NCBI RefSeq assembly: GCF_012910905.1
Contig: NZ_WTVN01000006.1
Span: 62,001 to 126,000, forward strand
From: Aromatoleum toluvorans
GTDB lineage: Bacteria; Pseudomonadota; Gammaproteobacteria; Burkholderiales; Rhodocyclaceae
Length of the DNA: 64,000 bases
Reading direction: 5' to 3'
Under the pieces are notes generated by a model. It searched no databases and had not been told where the DNA came from. It worked only from the letters and a program-made list of their open reading frames with translations. The translations under genes were made by a program, and so were the position numbers. Numbering within the stretch: the first letter of the stretch is position 1; each line of letters begins with the position of its first letter. Positions 16,881 through 25,970 of this stretch are shown here, one piece after another.

Positions 16881-16899
16881 ACGGTCGGTGTCCGACCGT
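16881..16899. promoter_or_regulatory. 19-bp palindrome in the MBL/merR divergent promoter
   Basis: ACGGTCGG-tgt-CCGACCGT is a perfect 8-bp-arm inverted repeat followed by TTTT, 22 bp before the MerR-type start. It could be an operator in the shared promoter or an RNA hairpin. MerR regulators usually bind such palindromes in the promoter spacer, but no matching -35/-10 pair is obvious. Confidence 0.4.
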
Positions 16900-16920
16900 T
16901 TTACTTCGAGCAATCGGCCA

Positions 16921-17358
16921 ATGGCAAGCGAACAGACCTATACCATCACGGAACTTGCGCGGGAATTCGACGTGACCCCGCGGGCGATCCGCTTCTACGA
17001 GGACCAGGGCCTGCTGAAGCCGACGCGCGCCGGCCGCACCCGGGTGTACTCCAAGTCCGACCGCACGCGCCTCAAGCTCACGCTGCGCGGCAAGCGCCTG
17101 GGCCTGTCGCTCGCCGAGATCAAGGAGCTGATCGAGATGCACGGCGGCGTGGGCAATTCGGCGCCCCAGCTGCTGCGTTTTCTCGTCGTGCTCGCCGACC
17201 GCCGCGCGGCGCTCGAACAGCAGCGCGAGGACATCGAGGCGGTGCTGGGCGAGATCGATTCGCTGGAAAAGCAGTGCTCGGAACTGCTCGGCCACGATAC
17301 GTCGCGTGCCGCCGAGGAGCGCGCGGAAGTCGTGCGCCGCATGCGCGCCGGGGCTTGA
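16921..17358 (+). CDS. MerR-family regulator, LiuR-like
   Basis: 145 residues. The winged-helix HTH at the N-terminus (YTITELAREFDVTPRAIRFY, EDQGLLKPTR) is followed by a coiled-coil dimer helix (RRAALEQQREDIEAVLGEID). No metal-binding cysteine pattern is seen. The protein and its position before acyl-CoA catabolism genes fit LiuR, the regulator of leucine/isovalerate use in proteobacteria. Start ATG 16921 gives the normal family N-terminus. Downstream lies an 18-bp palindrome likely to be an operator. Confidence 0.82.
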   Translation: MASEQTYTITELAREFDVTPRAIRFYEDQGLLKPTRAGRTRVYSKSDRTRLKLTLRGKRLGLSLAEIKELIEMHGGVGNSAPQLLRFLVVLADRRAALEQQREDIEAVLGEIDSLEKQCSELLGHDTSRAAEERAEVVRRMRAGA

Positions 17359-17373
17359 TTTTTTTGACGGTTA

Positions 17374-17391
17374 GTTTACGTTGACGTAAAC
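17374..17391. promoter_or_regulatory. candidate LiuR-type operator
   Basis: GTTTACGT-tg-ACGTAAAC has perfect 8-bp arms. It lies 15 bp after the regulator's stop and about 230 bp before the GNAT-carbonic anhydrase gene. AT-rich TTTACGT...ACGTAAA palindromes are the kind of site I recall for LiuR-type regulators of branched-chain catabolism. Its placement suggests control of the downstream acyl-CoA operon rather than of the regulator itself. Confidence 0.55.
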
Positions 17392-17624
17392 GTAATTACA
17401 ACGGGAACGGTAGGGACGGTACGGGTCGGCGTGACGAATTTCGCGGCGCCCATGCCTTTCCGTGGCGTGCGGGGATGTGCGCGGATTGTGGCAGGATGGT
17501 GAGTTGGGCGCGTCCGCTTCCGTGAGCGGCGGGCACGCGCATGCGGCGGGACCTCCGGTCCGCTGCGCACACCGATAATCCGCGAGCGGGGACGCACCCG
17601 CTGTGACTGTTCCTGGGAGTGACG

Positions 17625-18764
17625 ATGACGGCGAAGCTTCGCGTACTGACTGTTGATGACAAGGTGGAACTGGAGCACGTGCGCCAGTTTTTCCGCAATT
17701 ACGCGGCGTGGCTCTGTGTGGACCTGGGGTTCCAGGGCTTCGGCGAGGAAATGGCGTCGCTGCCCGGCCCGTATTCGGCTCCCGAGGGGCGGCTGTTCTA
17801 CGCGGAGTGCGAGGGCAAGCCGGCCGGATGCGTGGGCCTGCGGCCGTACTCGGAAGGCATCTGCGAGATGAAGCGCCTGTACGTCGAGCCGACGTTCCGC
17901 GGGCTGGGAATCGGGCGCGACCTGGTACTGGCGGCGATCCGCACGGCGAAGTCGCTCGGCTACCGCCGCATGATGCTCGACACGCTGCCCGCGATGCGCA
18001 TCGCGGTGAAGCTGTATCGCGAACTCGGCTTTACCGAGGCGCCGGCGTATTACCCGACGCCGGTCGAGGGCACGCTGTTCCTGGCGCTCGACCTCGAGAA
18101 CTGGTCCGAGGAGGAGGTCGCGAACGAGAACCTGTTCCATCTGTTCGATTTCAACCGCGCCTGGGCGCAGCGCATGCAGCAGGTCGATCCCGGTTTCTTC
18201 GAGAAGCTGTCGAAGCTGCAGTCGCCGGAATATTTGTGGATCGGCTGCTCCGATTCGCGCGTGCCGGCGAACCAGATCATCGGCCTGTTGCCGGGCGAGG
18301 TCTTCGTGCATCGCAACGTCGCGAACGTGGTCGTGCATACCGACCTCAACTGCCTGTCGGTGATCCAGTTCGCCGTCGATGTGCTGAAGGTCAAGCACAT
18401 CATGGTGGTCGGCCATTACGGCTGCGGCGGCGTGAAATCCGCGCTGATGCGCGAGCGCATCGGGCTGGTCGACCTGTGGCTGCGGCACGTGCAGGACGTG
18501 CATGTGAAGCACCAGAAGGCGGTCGACGCGTTGCCCGCGGAGCTCGCGCACGACCGCCTGTGCGAGCTGAACGCGCTGGAACAGGTCGTGAACGTGTGCC
18601 AGACGGTGGTGGTGCAGGACGCATGGCGCCGCGGCCAGCCGCTGACGGTGCATGCATGGATCTACGGATTGAAGGACGGACTGGTGCGCGACCTGGGACT
18701 GAACGTGCGCCGTCCGGAAGACTTGATGCCGCGCTATGTCGCGGCACTGGAATCACTGGCCTGA
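17625..18764 (+). CDS. bifunctional GNAT acetyltransferase / beta-carbonic anhydrase fusion
   Basis: 379 residues. Residues 5-155 are a GNAT domain with the acetyl-CoA loop RGLGIG (92-97) and a C-terminal YRELGF. Residues 165-379 are a beta-carbonic anhydrase with zinc ligands Cys208 and Asp210 (GCSDSR), His264 and Cys267 (HYGCGG). The anhydrase half interconverts CO2 and bicarbonate; the acyl acceptor of the GNAT half is unknown. Start ATG 17625 has GGGAG upstream. It is followed 36 bp later by the thiolase gene. Bicarbonate could serve biotin carboxylases of leucine catabolism, though none is in this window. Confidence 0.92.
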   Translation: MTAKLRVLTVDDKVELEHVRQFFRNYAAWLCVDLGFQGFGEEMASLPGPYSAPEGRLFYAECEGKPAGCVGLRPYSEGICEMKRLYVEPTFRGLGIGRDLVLAAIRTAKSLGYRRMMLDTLPAMRIAVKLYRELGFTEAPAYYPTPVEGTLFLALDLENWSEEEVANENLFHLFDFNRAWAQRMQQVDPGFFEKLSKLQSPEYLWIGCSDSRVPANQIIGLLPGEVFVHRNVANVVVHTDLNCLSVIQFAVDVLKVKHIMVVGHYGCGGVKSALMRERIGLVDLWLRHVQDVHVKHQKAVDALPAELAHDRLCELNALEQVVNVCQTVVVQDAWRRGQPLTVHAWIYGLKDGLVRDLGLNVRRPEDLMPRYVAALESLA

Positions 18765-18800
18765 GAGCCGGGTAACCAAGACGTTTTACAGGAGAGAAGC

Positions 18801-19991
18801 ATGAGTGATCCCGTCGTTATCGTTTCCGCCGCGCGTACGCCGATGGGCGGTTTCCAGGGCGAGCTGTCCGGCCTGACCGGCCCGCAGCTGGGCGCTGTCG
18901 CGATCAAGGCCGCCGTCGAGCGCGCCGGGATCACTCCCGAGCAGGTTCAGGAGGTGCTGATGGGCTGCGTGCTGCCCGCGGGTGTCGGCCAGGCGCCGGC
19001 CCGCCAGGCGGCGCTCGGCGCGGGCCTGCCGCTGTCCGCGGGCTGCACGACGATCAGCAAGGTGTGCGGCTCGGGCATGAAGGCGACGATGCTCGCGCAC
19101 GACCTGCTGGTGGCGGGCACCAATGACGTGATGGTCGCGGGCGGCATGGAGTCGATGTCGAACGCGCCCTACATGCTGCCGAAGGCGCGCGGCGGCTATC
19201 GCCTCGGCCATGGCCAGCTGCTCGACCACATGTTCTATGACGGCCTCGAGGACAGCTACAAGAAGGAAACGAAGGGGCGCCTGATGGGTACCTTCGCCGA
19301 AGATTGCGCCAGCCACTTTGACTTCACGCGTGCTGCACAGGACGAGTTCGCGATCGCTTCCACGACGCGCGCGCAGGCCGCGATCAAGGACGGCAGCTTC
19401 GCGTGGGAAGTCGCTCCGGTGACCGTGTCGGGCCGCAAGGGCGACATCGTCATCGACAAGGACGAGCAGCCGCCGAAGGCGCAGATCGACAAGATCGCCG
19501 GCCTGAAACCGGCGTTCGCGAAGGACGGCACGGTGACCGCCGCGAACTCGAGCTCGATCTCCGACGGCGCGGCCGCCCTCGTGATGATGCGCCGCTCGAC
19601 CGCCGACAAGCTGGGCCTGAAGCCGCTCGCGACCATCGTCGGTCACGCGACCCACGCGCAGGAACCCGCCTGGTTCACGACCGCCCCGGTCGGTGCGATG
19701 CAGAAGGTGCTGGCGAAGGCCGGCTGGACCAAGGACCAGGTCGACCTGTGGGAGATCAACGAAGCCTTCGCGGTGGTCACGATGGCGGCGATGAAGGAGC
19801 TCGACCTGCCGCACGACAAGGTCAACGTGCATGGCGGCGCCTGCGCGCTGGGTCATCCGATCGGCGCTTCGGGCGCGCGCATCCTCGTCACGCTGCTCGG
19901 TGCGCTGAAGAAGTACGGCAAGAAGCGCGGCGTCGCCAGCCTGTGCATCGGCGGCGGCGAGGCGACGGCGGTTGCGGTGGAGCTCGCGTAA
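18801..19991 (+). CDS. acetyl-CoA C-acetyltransferase (thiolase)
   Basis: 396 residues, typical thiolase length. It cleaves acetoacetyl-CoA or joins two acetyl-CoA. The acyl-accepting cysteine is Cys89 in TTISKVCGSGMK; the His is in GGACALGHPIGASGAR and the second cysteine in LCIGGGEA. Good Shine-Dalgarno GGAGAG. The stop codon TAA is immediately followed by the ATG of the acyl-CoA dehydrogenase. It could be the terminal thiolase of the leucine pathway or serve PHB metabolism, as phaC is 3 kb away. Confidence 0.94.
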   Translation: MSDPVVIVSAARTPMGGFQGELSGLTGPQLGAVAIKAAVERAGITPEQVQEVLMGCVLPAGVGQAPARQAALGAGLPLSAGCTTISKVCGSGMKATMLAHDLLVAGTNDVMVAGGMESMSNAPYMLPKARGGYRLGHGQLLDHMFYDGLEDSYKKETKGRLMGTFAEDCASHFDFTRAAQDEFAIASTTRAQAAIKDGSFAWEVAPVTVSGRKGDIVIDKDEQPPKAQIDKIAGLKPAFAKDGTVTAANSSSISDGAAALVMMRRSTADKLGLKPLATIVGHATHAQEPAWFTTAPVGAMQKVLAKAGWTKDQVDLWEINEAFAVVTMAAMKELDLPHDKVNVHGGACALGHPIGASGARILVTLLGALKKYGKKRGVASLCIGGGEATAVAVELA

Positions 19992-21125
19992 ATGATCCTC
20001 ACGCAAGAACAGGAAATGATCCGCGACTCCCTGCGCGCCTTCGCGCAGGAGCGCCTTGCGCCCTTCGCCGCCGAATGGGACCGCAACCACACCTTCCCGC
20101 GCGAAGCCCTGAAGGAACTGGCTGAGCTCGGCGCGCTGGGCATGGTCGTGCCCGAGCAGTGGGGTGGCGCGGGCATGGACTACGTGAGCCTGGTGCTCGC
20201 GCTGGAAGAGATCGCGGCCGGCGACGGCGCGACCTCGACCATCGTCAGCGTGCAGAACTCGCTCGCCTGCGGCATCCCGAACCGCTACGGCAACGATGCG
20301 CAGAAGGAGGAGTGGCTGAAGCCGCTCGCGCGCGGCGAGAAGCTCGGCTGCTTCTGCCTGACCGAGCCGCACGTGGGCTCCGACGCGTCCGCATTGAAAA
20401 CGACGGCTGTGCGTGACGGTGACTCGTGGGTCATCAACGGCGTGAAGCAGTTCATCACCACCGGCCGCGAGGCCGACGTCGCGATCGTGTTCGCGGTGAC
20501 CGACAAGACCGCCGGGAAGAAGGGCATCTCGTGCTTCCTCGTGCCGACGGACACCCCGGGCTACATCGTCGCGCGCATCGAGGAGAAGATGGGCCAGAAG
20601 GCCTCCGACACCGCGCAGATCCTGTTCGAGAACTGCCGCGTGCCGGCCGGTGCGTTGCTCGGTGCCGAAGGCGAAGGTTACAAGATCGCGCTGTCGAACC
20701 TCGAAGCGGGCCGCATCGGCATTGCCGCGCAGTGCCTGGGCATGGCGCGGGCGGCGCTGGAGGCGGCGGTGAAGTACGCCCACGAGCGCGAGACCTTCGG
20801 CAAGCCGATCTTCGAGCACCAGGCGGTGAACTTCCGCCTCGCCGACATGGCGACGCAACTGGAAGCCGCGCGCCAGCTCGTGTGGCACGCCGCGAGCCTG
20901 AAGGACGCCGGTCGGCCCTGCCTGAAGGAAGCGTCGATGGCGAAGCTGTTCGCTTCCGAGATGGCCGAGAAGGTGTGCTCGGATGCGATCCAGATCCACG
21001 GCGGCTACGGCTACGTCAGCGACTTCCCGGTCGAGCGCATCTACCGCGACGTGCGGGTGTGCCAGATCTACGAAGGTGCGAGCGACATCCAGCGTCTCGT
21101 GATCGGCCGTTCTCTGGCGGTTTGA
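19992..21125 (+). CDS. acyl-CoA dehydrogenase, short-chain type
   Basis: 377 residues. FAD-dependent oxidation of acyl-CoA to enoyl-CoA, electrons to ETF. Signatures are [38 protein letters not shown] and [16 protein letters not shown]; the catalytic Glu sits in [11 protein letters not shown] near the end. That Glu position is the butyryl/short-chain type, while isovaleryl-CoA dehydrogenase uses another helix, so it is probably not LiuA. It abuts the thiolase gene with no gap. Confidence 0.93.
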   Translation: MILTQEQEMIRDSLRAFAQERLAPFAAEWDRNHTFPREALKELAELGALGMVVPEQWGGAGMDYVSLVLALEEIAAGDGATSTIVSVQNSLACGIPNRYGNDAQKEEWLKPLARGEKLGCFCLTEPHVGSDASALKTTAVRDGDSWVINGVKQFITTGREADVAIVFAVTDKTAGKKGISCFLVPTDTPGYIVARIEEKMGQKASDTAQILFENCRVPAGALLGAEGEGYKIALSNLEAGRIGIAAQCLGMARAALEAAVKYAHERETFGKPIFEHQAVNFRLADMATQLEAARQLVWHAASLKDAGRPCLKEASMAKLFASEMAEKVCSDAIQIHGGYGYVSDFPVERIYRDVRVCQIYEGASDIQRLVIGRSLAV

Positions 21126-21146
21126 GCAGCAAGTTGCCGTAGCCCA

Positions 21147-21234
21147 CGTAGGGCGGAAAAGCGTAGCGCCTTCCGCCGCATGCGGGTTTCCGCCCGCTTC
21201 ATTCGGCGGATAACGCCTTCGGCTCATCCGCCCT
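21147..21234. repeat. dispersed palindromic intergenic repeat, copy 2
   Basis: Begins cgtagggcggaaaagcgta and ends ataacgccttcggctcatcc plus gccct. Left and right modules each form a hairpin (GGCGGAA/TTCCGCC and GGCGGAT/ATCCGCC). It lies between the acyl-CoA dehydrogenase stop and the enoyl-CoA hydratase start, inside an apparent operon of 274 bp gap. Confidence 0.85.
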
Positions 21235-21399
21235 CGCACATCGCGCGGCCACGGCAGTGTTTTCCGATCCTGCGGGAGCAGGCGCCTGGGGGTTCTCCCT
21301 GCAGCCTTCCTCTCGATGCCCCCGGCGTCCCGCGGGATCCTTTATGCGTCATCGACCGGCGCCATGCAGAGCGCCGGCGCCACGATACAGGAGACGATC

Positions 21400-22191
21400 T
21401 TGACCTACGAAACCCTCGAAATCGCGCTCGAACAGGGCGTCGCGACGATCTGGATGAACCGTCCGGACGTCCATAACGCCTTTAACGCGCAACTGATCGC
21501 CGACATCACTGCGGCCTGCCGTGAGCTCGATGCCGACGACGCGGTGCGCGTCGTGGTGCTCGCCGGGCGCGGCAAGAGCTTTTCCGCCGGCGCCGACCTC
21601 AACTGGATGAAGGCCGCGGGCGAAGCGAGCGTCGAGGAGAACCTCGCCGACGCACGCAAGCTCGCGGGCATGCTGCGTACGCTGTCCGAGATGCGCAAAC
21701 CCACGATCGCGCGCGTGCAGGGCGCGGCGCTCGGTGGCGGCATGGGCCTCGCGTCCGCGTGCGACATCTGCGTGGCGTCGGACAAGGCGGTGTTCGCGAC
21801 CTCCGAAGTGAAATTCGGCATCATCCCGTCGGCGATCAGCCCCTACGTGATCCGTGCGATCGGCGAGCGCCAGTCCTACCGCTACTTCCAGTCGGCGGAG
21901 CGGATTTCCGCCGGGCGCGCGGGCGAGATCGGCCTCGCGCACGAAGTCGTCGCGGCCGAGGAACTCGATGCGAAGGTCGCCGAGATCGTGACCGCGCTGC
22001 TGCAGGGCGGGCCGAAGGCGCAGGCGGCGGCGAAGGACCTGATCCGCGCGGTCGCGAACCGGCCGGTGTCGGACGAGCTCGTCGAGGACACCGCGCGCCG
22101 CATCTCCAGCCTGCGCGCGACGCCGGAAGCGAAGGAGGGGCTCGACGCCTTCCTGTCGAAGCGTCCGGCGGCGTGGATTCCGGCGCAGTAA
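21400..22191 (+). CDS. enoyl-CoA hydratase/isomerase family, methylglutaconyl-CoA hydratase-like
   Basis: 263 residues from a TTG start at 21400 with CAGGAGACG upstream; longer frames begin in the repeat-containing spacer. Crotonase fold: oxyanion-hole stretches [12 protein letters not shown] and [15 protein letters not shown], then [12 protein letters not shown]. Position before HMG-CoA lyase suggests LiuC (3-methylglutaconyl-CoA to HMG-CoA) but general enoyl-CoA hydration is possible. It is 16 bp before the lyase gene. Confidence 0.88.
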   Translation: MTYETLEIALEQGVATIWMNRPDVHNAFNAQLIADITAACRELDADDAVRVVVLAGRGKSFSAGADLNWMKAAGEASVEENLADARKLAGMLRTLSEMRKPTIARVQGAALGGGMGLASACDICVASDKAVFATSEVKFGIIPSAISPYVIRAIGERQSYRYFQSAERISAGRAGEIGLAHEVVAAEELDAKVAEIVTALLQGGPKAQAAAKDLIRAVANRPVSDELVEDTARRISSLRATPEAKEGLDAFLSKRPAAWIPAQ

Positions 22192-22207
22192 CAGCGAGGA
22201 GAAGATC

Positions 22208-23131
22208 GTGCCATTGCCGAAAAGCGTACGCATCGTCGAGGTCGGCCCGCGCGACGGGCTGCAGAACGAGAAGCTGGTCGTCGCGACCGACACCAAGGTC
22301 GAGCTGATCGCGCGGCTCGCCGATGCGGGCCTGAGGACGATCGAGGCGACGTCCTTCGTGTCGCCGAAATGGGTACCGCAGATGGGCGACAACGCCGAGG
22401 TGATGGCGCGCATCGCGCGCCGTCCGGGCGTCGCCTATCCGGTGCTGACGCCCAACCTCAAGGGGTTCGAAGCGGCGCTCGCCGCCGGCGCGCAGGAGGT
22501 CGCGGTGTTCGGCGCGGCGTCCGAGTCCTTCAGCCAGAAGAACATCAACTGCTCGATCGCGGAATCCCTGGAGCGCTTCCGCCCCGTCACCGAAGCGGCG
22601 CATGCGGCTGGGGTGAAGGTGCGCGGCTACGTGTCCTGCGTCGCCGGCTGCCCCTACGAGGGGCCGGTCGCACCGGAGAAGGTCGCCGAAGTCGCCGCGA
22701 CCCTGATGGAGATGGGCTGCTACGAAGTGTCGCTCGGCGACACGATTGGCAGCGGCAATCCGGCCACCATCGCGCGCATGCTCGAAGCCGTGATGAAGCG
22801 CGTGCCCGTGGAGCAGCTGGCCGGGCACTACCACGATACCTACGGCATGGCGGCGGCGAACATCTACGCGTCGCTCGAGATGGGCGTTGCGGTGTTCGAC
22901 GCGTCGGTCGGCGGGCTGGGCGGCTGCCCCTACGCGGCCGGCGCGTCGGGCAACGTCGCGACCGAGGACGTCGTGTGGCTCTTGAACGGCCTCGGCATCG
23001 AGACCGGCATCGATCTCGAACGCCTCGTCGACATCGCGGCCTGGATCAGTAGCGTGCTCGGGCGCGAGCCGGCCTCCCGCGTGGCCCGCGCGGTGCTCGC
23101 GAAGCGCGCGAAGGCGGCGTGCGCCGGCTGA
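22208..23131 (+). CDS. mvaB: hydroxymethylglutaryl-CoA lyase
   Basis: 307 residues from GTG 22208 with GAGGAG upstream. It splits HMG-CoA to acetoacetate and acetyl-CoA, last step of leucine breakdown. The HMGL-like TIM barrel shows [11 protein letters not shown] at the start, metal ligands in [10 protein letters not shown] and the catalytic cysteine in [15 protein letters not shown]. Stop overlaps the next start as TGATG. Confidence 0.95.
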   Translation: MPLPKSVRIVEVGPRDGLQNEKLVVATDTKVELIARLADAGLRTIEATSFVSPKWVPQMGDNAEVMARIARRPGVAYPVLTPNLKGFEAALAAGAQEVAVFGAASESFSQKNINCSIAESLERFRPVTEAAHAAGVKVRGYVSCVAGCPYEGPVAPEKVAEVAATLMEMGCYEVSLGDTIGSGNPATIARMLEAVMKRVPVEQLAGHYHDTYGMAAANIYASLEMGVAVFDASVGGLGGCPYAAGASGNVATEDVVWLLNGLGIETGIDLERLVDIAAWISSVLGREPASRVARAVLAKRAKAACAG

Positions 23132-23433
23132 TGCCGCACCCGCACAATGAACTCAATCGGGCAGCGGCGGACCAACCCACACAACACGCCGCGCCCGATC
23201 CCAAGGACACCCCCGACCCCGACATGAGCATCGCCTCCCCCTGCATCAACATCTGCCGCATGAGTGCGGCGACCGGCCTGTGCGAAGGCTGTTTCCGCAG
23301 CCTCGACGAGATCGCCCGCTGGAGCCGCCACGACGACGCGGAGAAGTTGCGCATCCTCGAACGGGTTGCGCAGCGCCGCGCCGACCCGGGCGCCGCGGCG
23401 GCGCCGACGCTCGCTTCGACGGAGGGCGCATGA
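23131..23433 (+). CDS. DUF1289 family small Cys protein
   Basis: 100 residues if the TGATG-coupled ATG at 23131 is used; an internal ATG at 23224 would give 69 residues and start exactly at the family core. The core has a C-x3-C and C-x2-C pattern (SPCINICRM, GLCEGC), then FRSLDEIARWSR. DUF1289 proteins are small predicted Fe-S or zinc proteins of unknown role, often next to acyl-CoA or MBL genes. The extra N-terminus is Pro/Asp-rich and may not be translated. Confidence 0.82.
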   Translation: MPHPHNELNRAAADQPTQHAAPDPKDTPDPDMSIASPCINICRMSAATGLCEGCFRSLDEIARWSRHDDAEKLRILERVAQRRADPGAAAAPTLASTEGA

Positions 23434-23512
23434 GCGCCCCCGCCCGGCCGCCCGAAGGGGGCGCTCTTCCTCCCTCGGGGAGGATGTTGCACAGCGACAG
23501 GAGGGTAGTCCG

Positions 23513-23698
23513 GTGAGCGAATCCCTGTGTGTCGGCGTGTGCATGATCGACTGGGACTCGGGCGTGTGTCTCGGCTGCGGGCGCACGCCCGAGGAGATCG
23601 ACGGCGTTCCCGTGCCCGAGGTGCAACCGGCGCCGCAACCGGCTGCGCCGCCGCTGCCCGACAACGTCGCCGTGCAGATCGGCGAAGGCTCCGAATGA
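23513..23698 (+). CDS. second DUF1289-like mini-protein
   Basis: 61 residues from GTG 23513 with a strong AGGAGGG Shine-Dalgarno. It has the same cysteine pattern as the neighbour, LCVGVCMIDWDSGVCLGCGR, followed by TPEEIDG, then a Pro/Ala-rich tail. The stop overlaps the next gene's ATG (ATGA), so it is co-translated with the MBL hydrolase. Function unknown; probable metal or Fe-S binding from the four cysteines. Confidence 0.75.
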   Translation: MSESLCVGVCMIDWDSGVCLGCGRTPEEIDGVPVPEVQPAPQPAAPPLPDNVAVQIGEGSE

Positions 23699-24615
23699 GC
23701 GCCGCGGCCAGGCTCCCCGACACCATCCGCGTGCTCGAACGCGGCTGGCTGTCGGCCAACAACGTCGTGCTGTTCGATGGCGGCAGGGCGACCGTGGTGG
23801 ACAGCGGCTACGTCAGCCACGGCGAGCAGACCGTCGCGCTGCTGCGCGAAGTGCTGGCGGGGCGGGAACTCGCCGATCTCGTCAACACGCATTCGCATTC
23901 CGACCACATCGGCGCCAATGCGCTGCTGCAGCGCACCTTCGGCTGCGCGATCACGGTGCCGGCGGGCATGCTGCCGGCGGTCGCGGCGTGGGACGAGGAC
24001 GCGCTGCTGCTGACGACCGCCGCGCAGTCGGCCGAGCGCTTCCACGCCGACCGCGCGCTGCATCCGGGCGACACGCTGGAGATGGGCGAACTGGTGTGGC
24101 AGGCGATCGCCGCGCCCGGCCACGACATGGATGCGCTGGTGTTCCACAACCCCGACCGGCGCATCCTGATCTCGGGCGACGCGCTGTGGCGCGACGGCTT
24201 CGGCATCCTGTTCGCCGAGGTGCTGGGCCTGGGCGACGGCATCGGCGCGACACGGCGCACGCTGGAGGCGATCGCGCGCCTGCCGGTCGACGTCGTGATC
24301 CCCGGCCACGGCGCGCCTTTCGTCGAGTTCGACGATGCGCTCGCGCGCGCGTTTGCGCGCCTGCGCGCCTTCGAGGAGGACGGCACGCGCATGGCGCGCA
24401 ACGCGATCCGCGCCTGCGTGACCTTCTCGCTGCTCGACACGCGCAGCATGCCGATCGACACGCTCGCCGCGCATCTCGCCAGCGTGCCGCTGTACCGCGA
24501 GGCCAACGCCCGCTTCCTCGGCCTCGCGCCCGACGCGCTCGCGGACTGGCTGGTCGGTGAGCTGACGCGCGCGGGCGTCGCCCGGCGCGAAGGCGACTTC
24601 CTCGTCGCCGCCTGA
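23695..24615 (+). CDS. MBL-fold metallo-hydrolase
   Basis: 306 residues, coupled to the DUF1289 gene by ATGA. Metal motif THSHSDHIG, with AAPGHDMDALV, LISGDALWRDG and VIPGHGAPF supplying the other ligands. The substrate is not evident. Homologues with a DUF1289 partner suggest a shared function that cannot be read from the sequence. Confidence 0.85.
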   Translation: MSAAARLPDTIRVLERGWLSANNVVLFDGGRATVVDSGYVSHGEQTVALLREVLAGRELADLVNTHSHSDHIGANALLQRTFGCAITVPAGMLPAVAAWDEDALLLTTAAQSAERFHADRALHPGDTLEMGELVWQAIAAPGHDMDALVFHNPDRRILISGDALWRDGFGILFAEVLGLGDGIGATRRTLEAIARLPVDVVIPGHGAPFVEFDDALARAFARLRAFEEDGTRMARNAIRACVTFSLLDTRSMPIDTLAAHLASVPLYREANARFLGLAPDALADWLVGELTRAGVARREGDFLVAA

Positions 24616-24705
24616 TCCGACTTTCGTCGTACGTGTCATCGTCGCGCGCTGGCCGCCACGGGGCGCTTTGGCGATAATCACCGCTCCACGGCGGAGTTTG
24701 GGGTC

Positions 24706-25584
24706 ATGCAGATCGTTCTGATAAGCGGCTTGTCGGGTTCGGGGAAGAGCGTCGCACTCAAGGTGCTCGAAGACGCCGGCTATTACGCCGTCGACAACTT
24801 GCCGGCGAGCCTGCTGCCGAAGCTCGTCGCGGAGCTGCGCCGCACCGGCTACGAACGGGTCGCGGTTGCCGTCGACGTGCGCTCGGGCGTCAACATCGAC
24901 GCGCTGCCGCAGAAGGTCGAGTATCTGCGCAGAACCGTCGGCGACCTGCGCGTGATCTTTCTCGAAGCGCGCGACGACGTGCTGTTCGCGCGCTTCTCCG
25001 AAACGCGCCGGCGCCATCCACTGGCGAGCGACGAGGTCTCGCTCGAGGAGGCGATCCAGAAGGAGCGCGACGCCCTCGAATCGATCGCCGCGCTGGGCCA
25101 TCGCATCGACACGAGCGAGCTGCAGGCCAACACGCTGCGCGCGTGGATCAAGGACTTCATGCAGATCGAGCCCACCGCCGGGCTCACGCTGATGTTCGAA
25201 TCCTTCGGCTTCAAGTACGGCATTCCGCTCGATGCCGACCTCGTGTTCGACGTGCGCTGCCTGCCCAACCCGCACTACGACCCGCTGCTGCGCCCCTTCA
25301 CCGGCAAGGACCAACCGGTGATCGATTTCCTCGCCAACCTGCCGGAAGTCGAGCGCATGTACGAGGATATCCGCCGCTTCGTCGCCGGCTGGCTGCCGAG
25401 CTACGCGCGCGACAACCGCAGCTACCTCACCGTCGCGATCGGCTGCACCGGTGGCCAGCACCGTTCGGTGTATCTGGCCGAGCGGCTGGGACAGCACTTC
25501 GCCGGATCGGTCCGCGTGCTCGTTCGCCATCGCTCGGCTGCGCGCCGCGACGTCGATCGCGGGGCACGGCCGACCGATCAGTGA
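24706..25584 (+). CDS. rapZ: RNase adapter protein RapZ
   Basis: 292 residues, family about 285. P-loop GLSGSGKS at residues 8-15, then [12 protein letters not shown]; the C-terminal part has [15 protein letters not shown] and [11 protein letters not shown]. RapZ senses glucosamine-6-phosphate and guides RNase E to GlmZ in enterobacteria; outside that group its role is less clear. The stop overlaps the next gene's start as GTGA. Confidence 0.93.
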   Translation: MQIVLISGLSGSGKSVALKVLEDAGYYAVDNLPASLLPKLVAELRRTGYERVAVAVDVRSGVNIDALPQKVEYLRRTVGDLRVIFLEARDDVLFARFSETRRRHPLASDEVSLEEAIQKERDALESIAALGHRIDTSELQANTLRAWIKDFMQIEPTAGLTLMFESFGFKYGIPLDADLVFDVRCLPNPHYDPLLRPFTGKDQPVIDFLANLPEVERMYEDIRRFVAGWLPSYARDNRSYLTVAIGCTGGQHRSVYLAERLGQHFAGSVRVLVRHRSAARRDVDRGARPTDQ

Positions 25585-25970
25585 GAGCGCGGCTGGCCGA
25601 GTGGATCGTCCTGCTGCGGCCGGGCGACTGGCTGGTGCTCGTCGGCGCGCTCGCGCTGTGCGTGCTGTCCGCCCTGACGCTGTGGCGCGGCGGCGCGCCG
25701 GACAAGGCGGTCGTGCGTGCCGGCGGCAAGGTGTTTGCCGAAGTGGGGCTCGCCCGCGCGCAGATCCTCGAAGTGCCCGGCCCGCTGGGGGTCACGCGCA
25801 TCGAGATCGCCCCGGGCCGCGCGCGCGTCGCCGCCGACCCGGGGCCGCGCCAGTACTGCGTGCGCCAGGGCTGGCTCACGCGCTCGGGCGCGGTCGCGAT
25901 CTGTGCGCCCAACCAGGTGTCCCTGAGCCTCGCCGGCGGTGCCGCGGACTATGACTCGCTCAACTATTGA
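25581..25970 (+). CDS. NusG domain II-containing membrane-anchored protein
   Basis: 129 residues from GTG 25581, overlapping rapZ by 4 bp. One hydrophobic N-terminal helix ([18 protein letters not shown]) anchors a small beta domain of NusG-II/DUF1312 type ([38 protein letters not shown]). Such proteins lie beside Gx transporter genes in many bacteria, here too; the pair overlaps by 20 bp. Exact role unknown. Confidence 0.8.
   Translation: MRARLAEWIVLLRPGDWLVLVGALALCVLSALTLWRGGAPDKAVVRAGGKVFAEVGLARAQILEVPGPLGVTRIEIAPGRARVAADPGPRQYCVRQGWLTRSGAVAICAPNQVSLSLAGGAADYDSLNY

Noticed and set aside
19992-21125. Acyl-CoA dehydrogenase as isovaleryl-CoA dehydrogenase (LiuA)
   Set aside because: The catalytic Glu is in the C-terminal YEGASDIQ motif, the short-chain type, and no glutamate is seen at the isovaleryl position.
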